From Alteromonas sp. MMG017 (GTDB taxonomy: Bacteria > Pseudomonadota > Gammaproteobacteria > Enterobacterales > Alteromonadaceae), in the NCBI RefSeq assembly GCF_018100795.1, contig NZ_JAGJDY010000003.1:124001-188000 (forward strand): 64,000 nt of DNA, read 5' to 3'. A program made the position numbers and the translations under genes. The notes under the pieces are model-generated. The model was not told the origin of the DNA and did not search any database. It saw nothing but the letters and a program-made list of their open reading frames with translations. Shown in pieces: positions 27,033-36,511 of the stretch. Position 1 is the first letter of the stretch; each line of letters opens with the position of its first letter.

Positions 27033-28193
27033 CTATTCCCAGTAGTCTTTTCGATACTGGGTAGGTGTTTTCTCAGTCAACTTCTTAAAAAATGTATTGA
27101 ACGTGGCTTTACTGTTAAAGCCCGCAGAATCCATTATATCTAGCATAGTCGCCCGGCGATTCGACTCGCTTTCCAATAGCAATTTACTCTCTTCTATTCG
27201 GTAATGATTAATAAACTCAAAAAAGTTTTTATTAAAATGATGATTAATAATGTGAGACAGCACCCGTGGTGGAATATCCAGCTGGTTAGCAAGATTTTCT
27301 AATGTGAGTAGATGGTTTAAATAGGGTTTATTCAAACGCATATATCGGGTGATTTTATCAACCTGGCGAAGGTCGATTTTCGGCTTTTCTTTTGTGGCTG
27401 CAGGCGTCAGTTTACTGTCAATACCTCTAAATATAGTGGAATACCCTGCACTAAAGAATATCAACCCAGATATCATTAACAAGACAGCATAGTTTGAACT
27501 TAAGCCTAAAAACTCATGGTCGATGTAGACCCCCAATTCATACGCAGAGATAATGGCAAGCGCTGTTAATACTGCCACAACTCTAACGATTAAAAAGCCC
27601 ACTACCAGCGCTTTTAACCACGTCAAATCGACACTCTCTGTTTCTGCTACTTGTTGTTTCAGCTGCTTCTGGTAATTATTCAGTTCTATTAAACACAGCA
27701 CGCCACATGCCACTCGAAAAGCTTCACGAAACAAATGTATTGCCCGTTCTTCGAAGGGAGTATTAGCAATGGTATCTCCCTGCAATGCAGCAATTTTTAC
27801 TAACTCTTCTTCTAGCCACCAGGTATTCGCAAAATAAATGCTATAGGCAACGAAAGGCAGTAGGAAAAGCAGGTCATAACGCCTGAATTGGTAGTCTTTG
27901 TATATTAGGCTTCGAATGTAAAAAAGTAATAATGGCGCTTCCACCCAGTAAGCTAGCCCGAATGAGTAGAAAAGGTTAGGTGAAAAAGACAAAGCCGTAG
28001 ACCGGAACATTTCACCAAAGTTGATGAGATTATCTAAAGGGATTGCAGCTTGTGAAAGTAAGAAGGCGGCAAGCAATAAATGTGTTTTTCTTTTGCCGCG
28101 CTTAAGAGTTACTAAGAAAAGAGCAAATAAAAAACATTGATAAACAGTAAATAGCAACACCAGATCATGTATGTTAAATAAGACGGCTTTCAT
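27033..28193 (-). CDS. Membrane-embedded AraC-family transcriptional regulator
   Basis: About 386 aa. The N-terminal two thirds contain around seven hydrophobic segments (for example LVLLFTVYQCFLFALFLVTL and LLFLLPFVAYSIYFAN); the last about 110 residues are an AraC/XylS DNA-binding domain with two helix-turn-helix units (LENLANQLDIPPRVLSHIIN and MLDIMDSAGFNSKATFNTFF). Such proteins sense envelope or periplasmic signals while bound to DNA. It lies between the halogenase-like gene (convergent) and the GH9 gene (divergent), so it probably controls this glycan region. The frame extends to TTG 28247, but the ATG at 28193 begins the membrane part directly; neither start has a strong ribosome-binding site. 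Confidence 0.85.
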   Translation of the reverse strand: MKAVLFNIHDLVLLFTVYQCFLFALFLVTLKRGKRKTHLLLAAFLLSQAAIPLDNLINFGEMFRSTALSFSPNLFYSFGLAYWVEAPLLLFYIRSLIYKDYQFRRYDLLFLLPFVAYSIYFANTWWLEEELVKIAALQGDTIANTPFEERAIHLFREAFRVACGVLCLIELNNYQKQLKQQVAETESVDLTWLKALVVGFLIVRVVAVLTALAIISAYELGVYIDHEFLGLSSNYAVLLMISGLIFFSAGYSTIFRGIDSKLTPAATKEKPKIDLRQVDKITRYMRLNKPYLNHLLTLENLANQLDIPPRVLSHIINHHFNKNFFEFINHYRIEESKLLLESESNRRATMLDIMDSAGFNSKATFNTFFKKLTEKTPTQYRKDYWE

Positions 28194-28434
28194 TAATAAC
28201 CAAATACTTTTTTGTTGTTTTATAACGTGTTCAATACCGTGACGCAAGAAGCGAATTAACCTAAAGCGTGTAAATAGAATGTTTTTTCTTAGCCTTCAAC
28301 TAAACATGACTAAATTCGTTTAAATACAGGTATCAAGCGTTTATTTTTACGTTTACTGCCTTTAAAAAGACGACATATCGTTGCATTTTGACAAAAATGT
28401 AACAACTAAAAACTATATAACACTAGGGTCTCTC

Positions 28435-30204
28435 ATGTATCGCTTTTTATCTGTTAGGTTGCGTTTTAAAAGCCGAACCTTTTTACTTTTGCTATTCGCA
28501 GGTCTGACTAGCTTATTTATGACCGGATGCTCAGATGACAATCGCAAATCCAAATTTCAACAAGCCCGTTCAGAAAAACCATTGAGTATTAAACTTAATC
28601 AGGTGGGATACCTGCCAAGTGGGAAAAAGCATGCTCTAGTGCCAACCTCTGCATCAGGAAACTTTGCAATAAAACGCTCAACAAGCGATGACATTGTCTA
28701 TCGAGGAGAGCTGGAAGAATCGAAGATGTGGGAGCTCAGTAATGACCCATTTTTAAAATTAGCCAGTTTTAGTGACTTCAATGAAGTTGGAGAGTATTAC
28801 ATTGACGTTGAAGGTGTACCGCCCTCTTTGCCATTTACAATAAGCCCAACCATTTATGACGACGCCCATCGCGCTGCATTAAAGTCTTACTATTTTAATC
28901 GTTCTGGTATGGCGCTAAGTGAAGAATATGCAGGGCAATGGAAACGACCAGTTGCTCATCCGGATACTCAAGTAAACGTGCACGCCTCTGCAACTACCTC
29001 TTCAATGGGTGCTCTTACCACGTTGTCCTCTGAAAAGGGCTGGTATGATGCAGGCGACTATGGAAAATATACTGTTAATGCTGGTATTGCGACTTACACA
29101 TTACTTGCTGCCTACGAACATTACCCTCAATACTATCAAGCAGTAGATGTCGCTATCCCAGAATCAGATGACGGGGTTGCCGATTTACTAAACGAACTAC
29201 GATGGAATCTAGACTGGATGGCCAGTATGCAGCGACATGACGGCGCTGCCTTTCACAAACTCACTACGCTGGAATGGGCGGGGATAGAAATGCCCCATGA
29301 CGATAAATCGCAGCGCTTTATGATTGGCGTATCAACAAGCGCTACGTTAGATTTTGCGGCCACTATGGCCATGGCGAGCCGTATTTATAAAGACCTAGCT
29401 CCTGATATAGCTAACCAATGGTTACTGCAGGCTGAAGCCGCTTGGCAATGGGCTTTGCACAACCCAGATGTTCGTTATGTTCAACCTGACGATGTACAAA
29501 GCGGCGAGTATGGTGATGACCAGTTCGTTGACGAGTTTTTCTGGGCGGCGTCCGAGTTATTTATTGCCACAGGGAATACCCGCTACCTCAGCCCGATTAA
29601 AGATAGTGAAGTGAATTTTGGTGTACCTGGGTGGGCCGATGTTGAAACATTGGGCCTCATTTCATTATTAAAGAATGCACAGGACATGCTGTCAGTTTCA
29701 GAATTTGCTCGGCTAGAATCTGCTTTTATAACGCTGGCCGAGAATATTACCGAGCAGATACCTACTTCACCTTATTTAGTGCCAATGCAAGAAGATGATT
29801 ATGTATGGGGGAGTAATAGTGTGCTGCTGAATAAAGCCTTAATTCTATTAACCGCCTACGAACTCAACGGCAATGCTAAATATAAAGATGCCGTCTACGA
29901 CAGTATTTCTTATATTTTCGGTATGAACCCAACCGGCTATAGCTTTGTTACGGGCTATGGAAGCCTCACGCCTATGTCGCCACATCATCGCATATCAGCA
30001 AGCGATGGGGTAAAAGCGCCCATACCCGGCATGCTGGTAGGTGGCCCGCATGCCGGGCGTCAAGATGAATGCGATTACCCCTACCCTAAACCAGCAGACT
30101 CCTACATTGACGATTGGTGCAGCTTTTCTACCAATGAGATTGCCATTAATTGGAACGCCCCTTTGGTATATGTGCTAGGTGCTATTAACGCGTTATCAAA
30201 GTAA
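28435..30204 (+). CDS. Glycoside hydrolase family 9 lipoprotein (endoglucanase-like)
   Basis: Envelope-anchored GH9 enzyme, 589 aa, expected to cut beta-1,4-glucan or a related oligosaccharide. The N-terminus has a hydrophobic stretch and lipobox FMTGC (Cys32). An Ig-like CelD-N domain (about 50-135) precedes the (alpha/alpha)6 barrel with GWYDAGDYGKY (catalytic base pair Asp205/Asp208), the C-terminal HHRISASDG and the proton-donor region FSTNEIAINWN (Glu568). AGGG precedes the ATG at 28435; an upstream TTG frame from 28381 is less likely. GH9 also contains exo-acting glucosidases and glucosaminidases, so specificity is open. Confidence 0.9.
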   Translation: MYRFLSVRLRFKSRTFLLLLFAGLTSLFMTGCSDDNRKSKFQQARSEKPLSIKLNQVGYLPSGKKHALVPTSASGNFAIKRSTSDDIVYRGELEESKMWELSNDPFLKLASFSDFNEVGEYYIDVEGVPPSLPFTISPTIYDDAHRAALKSYYFNRSGMALSEEYAGQWKRPVAHPDTQVNVHASATTSSMGALTTLSSEKGWYDAGDYGKYTVNAGIATYTLLAAYEHYPQYYQAVDVAIPESDDGVADLLNELRWNLDWMASMQRHDGAAFHKLTTLEWAGIEMPHDDKSQRFMIGVSTSATLDFAATMAMASRIYKDLAPDIANQWLLQAEAAWQWALHNPDVRYVQPDDVQSGEYGDDQFVDEFFWAASELFIATGNTRYLSPIKDSEVNFGVPGWADVETLGLISLLKNAQDMLSVSEFARLESAFITLAENITEQIPTSPYLVPMQEDDYVWGSNSVLLNKALILLTAYELNGNAKYKDAVYDSISYIFGMNPTGYSFVTGYGSLTPMSPHHRISASDGVKAPIPGMLVGGPHAGRQDECDYPYPKPADSYIDDWCSFSTNEIAINWNAPLVYVLGAINALSK

Positions 30205-30532
30205 ACCTGCTTGGGGATACCTAAATCAAACTGAACGCGCACGGTATCGAATGCCGATTCCGCTGCGCTTTTTGTACTTCACTTGGTGAATGCGACTGCA
30301 CTAATCTCTGCTATCAAGGTTGTCGAGTGCTCTGTTATTAAGCGCTCTGGCATGAAACGCCCTAAACAACGGTGAGCTTGCGCCAGAGGCCGTGTACCAC
30401 TAGGTAGGTGTTTTTAATTGGTATAGTAAGTATGAGTTAAAACAACATTTCATAAGCCGTTCTAGGCTAAGGGCTTTCTTATAAGAGCTTGTCAGCTAAG
30501 GCTTCTCAACTAAACACTTCTCAGCTAAAAGC
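30205..30532. other. Intergenic region, no gene recognised
   Basis: About 330 bases between the GH9 and xylA genes, which converge. All frames are broken by stops. Near the end, an imperfect tandem pattern of about 15 bases (CTTCTCAGCTAAA-like) occurs at about 30488-30530, next to the xylA terminator. Nothing else can be supported. Confidence 0.6.
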
Positions 30533-30560
30533 AAAAAAAGCTGCCATTGGCAGCTTTTTA
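30533..30560 (-). terminator. Terminator after xylA
   Basis: AAAAAGCTGCC, loop ATT, GGCAGCTTTTT (30535-30559); on the minus strand the stem is followed by a long T run just after xylA. The symmetrical T run could also stop GH9 transcripts. Confidence 0.88.
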
Positions 30561-30575
30561 AGTTTTCACACCAAT

Positions 30576-31895
30576 TTATTTGTAAATAATTCGGTTTACG
30601 TAATTCTCCAAGCCCTCTTGTTTACCAGAGACCGGCTTAGGTTCTAATCCATTGGTTTGCGCATGTTCAGCTAAAGATGCTAAAGACATATTACCATCTA
30701 GAATGTTACGCCCCACGGCTGAATCCCATTCAGCATAGCGACTTTTCACATTCTCTGAGAGTACGTCATTTGAAAGCATTTCATAGGCTTTCTTTAAACC
30801 TAGCGCACAGGTGTCCATGCCACCTATATGGCCTAAGAACAAATCTTCAGCATCTAAACTTTGGCGTCGTAATTTGGTATCGAAGTTAAAGCCCCCTGAT
30901 GTGTAGCCGCCATTTTTCAATATCTCGTAGCAAATGAGGGTCATTTCTTCTACCGAGTTAGGGAATTGATCGGTGTCCCAGCCCAATTGCGGATCACCAC
31001 GGTTCGCATCAATGGAACCAAAAATATCTAGCGCAAACGCTGTCGCTATTTCGTGGTGGAAAGAATGCCCAGAAAGTGTGGCGTGATTCGCTTCGATGTT
31101 AACCGCAAACTCTTTTTCTAGCCCGAACTCTTTTAAAAATCCATATACGGTAGCCGTATCGTAGTCGTACTGATGCTTAGTAGGCTCTTGCGGCTTTGGC
31201 TCGATGAGCAATAGCCCTTTAAACCCAATTTTGTGTTTATGCTCAACAACCATATTCATGAAGCGACCAAACTGCTGACGCTCTCGTTTAAGATCTGTAT
31301 TTAGCAGTGTCTCATAGCCCTCTCGACCACCCCACAATACATAGTTCTCACCACCAAGCGCCTTTGTTGCATTCATGGCGTGATAGACTTGGGTCGCGGC
31401 ACGAGCGAATATTTCTGGGTTCGGGTTTGTTGCAGCGCCAGACATATAACGTGGGTGGCTAAATACATTTGCTGTACCCCAAAGTAACTTCATACCCGTC
31501 TCGTCTTGCTTACGGGCAAGCACATCTGTCATCTCTGAAAGATTGCGAATGTATTCGTTGACTGAATCACCTTCAGGTGCGACATCAATATCGTGAAAGC
31601 AGTAGAAAGGTGCGCCTAGCTTTTCAAAAAAAGAAAAGGCCACATCGGCTTTTTGCTTGGCACGCTCCATGGGATCGCCCGCTGCAAGCCAAGGTCTATT
31701 GAACGTACCAGCGCCAAATACGTCAGCACCATCCCAACAGAAATTATGCCAATAGCACGCCGCAAACCGCAGGTGCTCTTCCATCGTTTTCCCACCAATC
31801 TCTTCTTTCGGATTATAATGTTTGAAGGCAAGAGGGTTTGTCGATTCTGCACCCTCATACTTTATGGCTGGGATATTTTCGAAGTAGTTATTCAT
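30576..31895 (-). CDS. xylA: Xylose isomerase
   Basis: Interconverts D-xylose and D-xylulose in the cytoplasm with two divalent metal ions. Standard length (439 aa) and motifs: [14 protein letters not shown] carrying the catalytic His-Asp pair, the WGGREGYET segment, [17 protein letters not shown] with metal ligands, and [28 protein letters not shown] precedes the ATG. It lies 72 bp downstream of xylB on the same strand with its own terminator, forming a xylBA operon divergent from xylR. Confidence 0.98.
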   Translation of the reverse strand: MNNYFENIPAIKYEGAESTNPLAFKHYNPKEEIGGKTMEEHLRFAACYWHNFCWDGADVFGAGTFNRPWLAAGDPMERAKQKADVAFSFFEKLGAPFYCFHDIDVAPEGDSVNEYIRNLSEMTDVLARKQDETGMKLLWGTANVFSHPRYMSGAATNPNPEIFARAATQVYHAMNATKALGGENYVLWGGREGYETLLNTDLKRERQQFGRFMNMVVEHKHKIGFKGLLLIEPKPQEPTKHQYDYDTATVYGFLKEFGLEKEFAVNIEANHATLSGHSFHHEIATAFALDIFGSIDANRGDPQLGWDTDQFPNSVEEMTLICYEILKNGGYTSGGFNFDTKLRRQSLDAEDLFLGHIGGMDTCALGLKKAYEMLSNDVLSENVKSRYAEWDSAVGRNILDGNMSLASLAEHAQTNGLEPKPVSGKQEGLENYVNRIIYK

Positions 31896-31967
31896 ATTTT
31901 TTTCCTTTCTCTAGAATGCGTAAAAAATGACAATAGGATTTTAATTTTATGTGGCTCGCGTGCGTTG

Positions 31968-33428
31968 CTACGAGAAAAAAGGCTCTACTGCGTAATAAAG
32001 TTCTCTGAATTGTTGGCGCTTGATGAGGTATGCATTGTGAATTTCTTTCTGAGGTGTGTATGACGCCTCAAGATTCGGCTTAAAACAAACTTCACTGGGT
32101 GATAAATCCGGGTTGGCAGCAAGCTTTGCTAATCGTGCTGCGCCCAATGCTGGCCCGACATCGCCACCCTCTCGGTACTCTAAGTCGTACCCGCTAATGT
32201 CACTGAGAAGCTGTCGCCAGAATATACTTTTAGCGCCCCCTCCAATGAGACTAATAGACGTTGTCGTCACGCCACTTTGGTGTACGGCATCAATGCCATC
32301 TGCAAGCGCCATTGATACTCCTTCAATAACAGCGCGAGCCATATGTACACGGCGAGTCGAAACAGATACTCCAAAGAATGCGGCCTTTGCTGCTGGGTTA
32401 TTGTGAGGTGTTCTTTCACCTGTTAAGTAAGGTAAAAATAGTGGGATTTGAGTATCTAAGTGGGAAGTATTATTCTGCACGTCTGTAATCATTTCGGCTA
32501 CATCTTCGTAGCCACTTTGCATGCAATACCATTCTAAACAACTTGCCGCACTGAGCATGACGGACATCATGTGCCACCTGTCGGGCAATGCATGACAGAA
32601 ACTATGAACAGCTTGAGCGGTATTTACTGAAAATCTGTCGGTAACGGCGAAATAAACCCCAGAGGTTCCAAGTGACAACATGGCGTGTCCTGGCTCAAAA
32701 ATACCACAGCCTATCGCACCGGCGGCATTGTCCCCTGCGCCACCTGCAATCACGACATCATGCATCCCCCAACGCTTAGCCAGTGTAGCTTTCAGTGTGC
32801 CGGTGACTTCATTTCCTTCAAAAAGTGCGGGCATATTATCAATACTGAGACCACATGCAGCGAGTAACACTTCATCCCATTGACGAGTCTCGGTATTTAG
32901 CCACATGGTGCCGGCAGCATCGGACATATCAGAAGCAAACTCGCCGCAGAGTTGATACCTTAAAAAATCTTTGGGTAGTAGTACTTTTCTTACTTTCGCA
33001 AATACCTCGGGTTCGTACTTTTTAACCCAAAGCAGCTTTGGTGCAGTAAAGCCCGCCATAATAATGTTGCCAGTGCGCATAGCTGAATCAGGTACGGCCT
33101 TGCTTAGCTCCTCACATTCGGCAACGCAACGTCCGTCGTTCCACAAAATTGCAGGTCTTAGCACGTTTCCTGACTGGTCAAGCAATGTTGCGCCGTGCAT
33201 CTGTCCACTTAAACCTATTGATTTAACGTTGGACAATTTAATCTGTTTAGATAACTCATCCAAACAATCGCACGTTGCCTGCCACCACTCGCCAGCATCT
33301 TGTTCGGACCATAACGGCTTAGGCATGGATATATTAAGCGGTCTACTTACTGAGACCTCAATTACCCCCTCCTCATCCATTAACACTGTTTTTACACTGG
33401 ATGTGCCTAAATCTATTCCTAAGTACAT
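31968..33428 (-). CDS. xylB: Xylulokinase
   Basis: FGGY-family kinase making D-xylulose-5-phosphate, which enters the pentose phosphate pathway (a transketolase gene lies at the far end of the window). 486 aa. The ATP-binding start IDLGTSSVKTVL, sugar-binding LSGQMHGATL with WNDGR, GGAGDNAAGAIG, and the GGGAKSIFWRQLL segment with the later adenosine-binding GPALGAA region are all present. GGAAAG precedes the ATG. First gene of the xylBA operon, divergent from xylR across about 170 bp. Confidence 0.97.
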   Translation of the reverse strand: MYLGIDLGTSSVKTVLMDEEGVIEVSVSRPLNISMPKPLWSEQDAGEWWQATCDCLDELSKQIKLSNVKSIGLSGQMHGATLLDQSGNVLRPAILWNDGRCVAECEELSKAVPDSAMRTGNIIMAGFTAPKLLWVKKYEPEVFAKVRKVLLPKDFLRYQLCGEFASDMSDAAGTMWLNTETRQWDEVLLAACGLSIDNMPALFEGNEVTGTLKATLAKRWGMHDVVIAGGAGDNAAGAIGCGIFEPGHAMLSLGTSGVYFAVTDRFSVNTAQAVHSFCHALPDRWHMMSVMLSAASCLEWYCMQSGYEDVAEMITDVQNNTSHLDTQIPLFLPYLTGERTPHNNPAAKAAFFGVSVSTRRVHMARAVIEGVSMALADGIDAVHQSGVTTTSISLIGGGAKSIFWRQLLSDISGYDLEYREGGDVGPALGAARLAKLAANPDLSPSEVCFKPNLEASYTPQKEIHNAYLIKRQQFRELYYAVEPFFS

Positions 33429-33556
33429 AGTCTTTCCGCGTTTATATGTGGCTATGTCTTAAATATTGATTATTAAAAGCGTCAATATCAATTATGAAAT
33501 TTTGTAATCGTTTTGTTAATTACCGCTTAGTCGTTTAGTATATTTAAAACCAATAA

Positions 33557-33577
33557 ACGTAATGAAATTTACGTAAT
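33557..33577. promoter_or_regulatory. Repeat-containing operator candidate between xylB and xylR
   Basis: ACGTAAT occurs twice as direct repeats 14 bp apart (33557-33563 and 33571-33577); the overlapping arms ACGTAA and TTACGT also form an inverted repeat. It sits about 25 bp before the xylR start and suits binding by an AraC-type dimer such as XylR. Confidence 0.5.
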
Positions 33578-33600
33578 TTGTTTATATGCAGGAACTAATT

Positions 33601-34815
33601 ATGGTTGAAAAAGCGCACAGTATTACGCTGCTTTTAAATGCAAGTAAGATATTTGATAGGCAGATAATTGAAGGTATCGGAAGCTATCTACAATCATCAA
33701 ATGCCGATTGGGATTTGTATTTAGAAGAAGACTTTTTAACTCGTCTTGAACATTTCGAAGAGTGGAGTGGCGACGGCGTTATTGCAGACTTTGACAACCC
33801 TGCTATCGAACAAGCGCTGAGTAACACCAAAGTACCGGTAGTGGCGATAGGTGGCTCTTACCAAGATGACGCTAGCTATCCAAATGTGCCCTATGTAGCA
33901 ACAGACAATTACGCTTTAGTGGAAGCGGCTTTCAATCATTTGCGGCACAAGGGAATTGAAAGGTTTGCATTCTACGGCTCGCCAATCAGTAAAGCGCAGA
34001 GATGGGCACAAGAAAGAGAGCAAGCCATGCTGTCTCTCGCGAAACATTATGGCTACGAATGCTATGTTTATCGGGGTCATGCAGTAAGAGCCGAAACGTG
34101 GCAGTATTCTCAGAAGCGCCTAACCGATTGGCTCAAAAGCCTGCCCTCACCCACCGGTATAGTGGCGGTGACAGACTCCCGCGCGCGCCACTTACTTCAG
34201 GCGTGCGACCACCTTGGCTTTCTTATTCCCGAAAGATTTGCCGTCATAGGCATTGACGACGATGAACTAACACGCTTTTTAAGCAGAGTTAGCTTAACGT
34301 CTGTGCGACAAGGCAGCTTGGAAATGGGGTATCAGGCAGCGCGATTACTACATAAGCAATTAAACGGAACGTTAATAAAAAATAAGCAATTGCTAGTGCC
34401 ACCTGTAACGGTAGCAGAGCGTCAGTCTACCGACTTCAAAGCGATTAAAGATCCACTTGTGATGCAAGCATCCCACTTCATACACATGAATGCGTGTAAG
34501 GGAATTAAAGTAGACCAGGTGCTAGATCATGTAGGCATCTCGAGATCTAACTTGGAAACGCGATTTCGGGAAGAAAGAGGCCACAGCATTCATACAGAAA
34601 TACACAACGAGAAACTAAACCGCGCATGTCAAATGCTCAAAGAAACTGATGCTAATAGTGGTGATATAGCCCAGCGATGCGGCTACCCGTCAGTTCAGTA
34701 TATGTATGCCTTATTTCGAAAGCACTTTGATAAAACACCCGTTGAGTACCGCCAGGATTCACAGCCAAATCATTTTGAAAATGAGCCTTGCTCGCCAGTC
34801 ATAAAAGTCATTTGA
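33601..34815 (+). CDS. xylR: Xylose operon regulator XylR
   Basis: D-xylose-responsive activator, about 404 aa, close in length to E. coli XylR (392). The N-terminal two thirds have a LacI/PurR-type periplasmic-binding-protein fold (VVAIGGSYQDD, ERFAFYG, GIDDDELTRFL) that would bind xylose; the C-terminal about 100 residues are an AraC DNA-binding domain (LDHVGISRSNLETRFREERG and DIAQRCGYPSVQYMYALFRK). A start at ATG 33586 is possible, but AGGA lies 7 bases before 33601. Divergent from xylBA and followed closely by a sugar porter, consistent with control of both. Confidence 0.95.
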   Translation: MVEKAHSITLLLNASKIFDRQIIEGIGSYLQSSNADWDLYLEEDFLTRLEHFEEWSGDGVIADFDNPAIEQALSNTKVPVVAIGGSYQDDASYPNVPYVATDNYALVEAAFNHLRHKGIERFAFYGSPISKAQRWAQEREQAMLSLAKHYGYECYVYRGHAVRAETWQYSQKRLTDWLKSLPSPTGIVAVTDSRARHLLQACDHLGFLIPERFAVIGIDDDELTRFLSRVSLTSVRQGSLEMGYQAARLLHKQLNGTLIKNKQLLVPPVTVAERQSTDFKAIKDPLVMQASHFIHMNACKGIKVDQVLDHVGISRSNLETRFREERGHSIHTEIHNEKLNRACQMLKETDANSGDIAQRCGYPSVQYMYALFRKHFDKTPVEYRQDSQPNHFENEPCSPVIKVI

Positions 34816-34847
34816 AATCGGAACCTCACCTTAAAGAGAATAATAAT

Positions 34848-36266
34848 ATGGACACTACAACAAATATTGACCTGCCTATCGAAGCCTCGGGTAATGGCTT
34901 CGTTTTATTTATTACTATCGTGGCTACCATAGGGGGCTTCTTATTTGGGTTCGATAGCGGGGTCATTAACGGAACGGTAGAAGGGCTAAGCGTCGCGTTT
35001 CAATCACAGAGCGTCGGTACAGGATTTAATGTATCCAGCATGCTACTTGGGTGTGCAGTAGGTGCATTTTTTGCCGGTCGCTTAGCTGATAGATACGGAA
35101 GAAAGTCATTGCTCCTTGTCGCAGCGGTCTTTTTCCTTATCAGCGCTTGGGGCTCAGGTATAGCAGGTAGCGGGTTAGAATTCGTTTTATTTCGCATTAT
35201 TGGAGGCCTTGCTGTAGGTGCTGCGTCGGTCATGGCACCGGCTTACATTGCAGAAGTCTCACCGGCAAAGTATCGCGGTACGCTTGCGTCTATTCAACAA
35301 ATAGCCATTATTAGTGGCTTGTTCGCCGCTTTTCTAAGTAACTATTTTCTTGCCGACTATGCATCAGGCTCTACGCAAGTGCTTTGGTTAGACTTTGAAG
35401 CTTGGCGTTGGATGTTCTGGATGGAAATCATCCCAGCGTTGCTTTTTTTCCTGATGTTACTTTTTATACCAGAGAGCCCTCGCTTTTTAGTGGTTAAGAA
35501 AAAAACAGCGCAAGCGAGTGAAGTATTGCGCAAACTTTACGGGGCTAGTGGACAAAATAAACTGGCAGAAATTGAAGCCTCTTTGTCGCAAGATCATAAA
35601 CCACAATTAAAAGACCTTATCCATAAAAACTCTGGAAAAGTAAGGTCAATCGTTTGGGTAGGGATTGGGCTAGCTGCACTTCAACAGTTAGTCGGCATAA
35701 ACGTTGTTTTCTATTACGGAGCCGTATTGTGGCAAGCGGTTGGCTTTTCAGAAGCAGATGCACTACTTATTAATGTTATAAGCGGGGCTATCAGCATTGC
35801 TGCATGTGTTGTGGCGTTATCTGTTATTGACAAAATTGGAAGAAAACCACTGCTAAAATGGGGCTCTATAGGCATGACAGTGTCTCTTGCCGTGGTCACG
35901 TTAGCGTTCCTAAATTCAGAACAACATGTTGATGGAAGGTTGGCGTTGAATAACTGGGGGCCTGTTGCACTTATCGCTGCCAATCTTTATGTTTTCTGCT
36001 TCAACTTTTCATGGGGCCCGGTAATGTGGGTGATGCTAGGCGAAATGTTCCCAAACCAGTTAAGAGGCTCTGGCTTGGCCGTAAGTGGGTTAGTGCAGTG
36101 GTTTACTAATTTTGTTATCACCTGGTCTTTCCCAATGCTTCTTGCGGGAATAGGGCTTGCGGGTGCTTACGGTCTGTATGCTTTCTTTGCCTTGCTGTCT
36201 ATCGGCTTCGTCCTTCGTTATGTTTACGAAACAAAGGGCTTAGAATTAGAAGAAATGAAGGGGTAA
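34848..36266 (+). CDS. MFS sugar:proton symporter, probable D-xylose transporter
   Basis: Twelve-helix major-facilitator sugar porter of about 472 aa, similar in plan to XylE/GalP. Family signatures are GFLFGFDSGVINGT in TM1, the GRLADRYGRKSLL loop, APAYIAEVSPAKYRGTL after TM4, PESPRFLV at the central loop, QQLVGINVVFYYG in TM7 and the C-terminal PETKGLELEE-like tail (VYETKGLELEEM). A longer frame from 34788 would overlap xylR; the ATG at 34848 is preceded by AAAGAGAA. Placement directly after xylR and opposite xylBA indicates pentose uptake across the inner membrane. Confidence 0.92.
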   Translation: MDTTTNIDLPIEASGNGFVLFITIVATIGGFLFGFDSGVINGTVEGLSVAFQSQSVGTGFNVSSMLLGCAVGAFFAGRLADRYGRKSLLLVAAVFFLISAWGSGIAGSGLEFVLFRIIGGLAVGAASVMAPAYIAEVSPAKYRGTLASIQQIAIISGLFAAFLSNYFLADYASGSTQVLWLDFEAWRWMFWMEIIPALLFFLMLLFIPESPRFLVVKKKTAQASEVLRKLYGASGQNKLAEIEASLSQDHKPQLKDLIHKNSGKVRSIVWVGIGLAALQQLVGINVVFYYGAVLWQAVGFSEADALLINVISGAISIAACVVALSVIDKIGRKPLLKWGSIGMTVSLAVVTLAFLNSEQHVDGRLALNNWGPVALIAANLYVFCFNFSWGPVMWVMLGEMFPNQLRGSGLAVSGLVQWFTNFVITWSFPMLLAGIGLAGAYGLYAFFALLSIGFVLRYVYETKGLELEEMKG

Positions 36267-36377
36267 CCGCTCCGGTGCCTGTATATTCACGGCCGGTTTT
36301 AGGAACAAAAGGCGCTACTGGTAAGTTCATACGCTCTTATTTGGTTTATTAATATTTACAATATGATGTAAGTAAGG

Positions 36378-36409
36378 AAAAAACGGCTGATTTATCAGTC
36401 GTTTTTTTT
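36378..36409 (+). terminator. Terminator after the sugar porter
   Basis: ACGGCTGA, loop TTTA, TCAGTCGT (one G-T wobble) followed by eight Ts. It ends the xylR-porter unit. Confidence 0.85.
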
Positions 36410-36511
36410 CGTTTCTTTACTATGCTTGAAGTAGCAACAATACTAAAACTTAAGAGCTTACAGGGTGTGTTGGACCACCTTCCACGCTAGGCAAGATAAA
36501 GGTAAAGATAA

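Noticed and set aside
31653-32063. 136-aa plus-strand frame across the xylA-xylB junction
   Set aside because: Antisense to two well-conserved genes; low-complexity translation without a family match I recognise.
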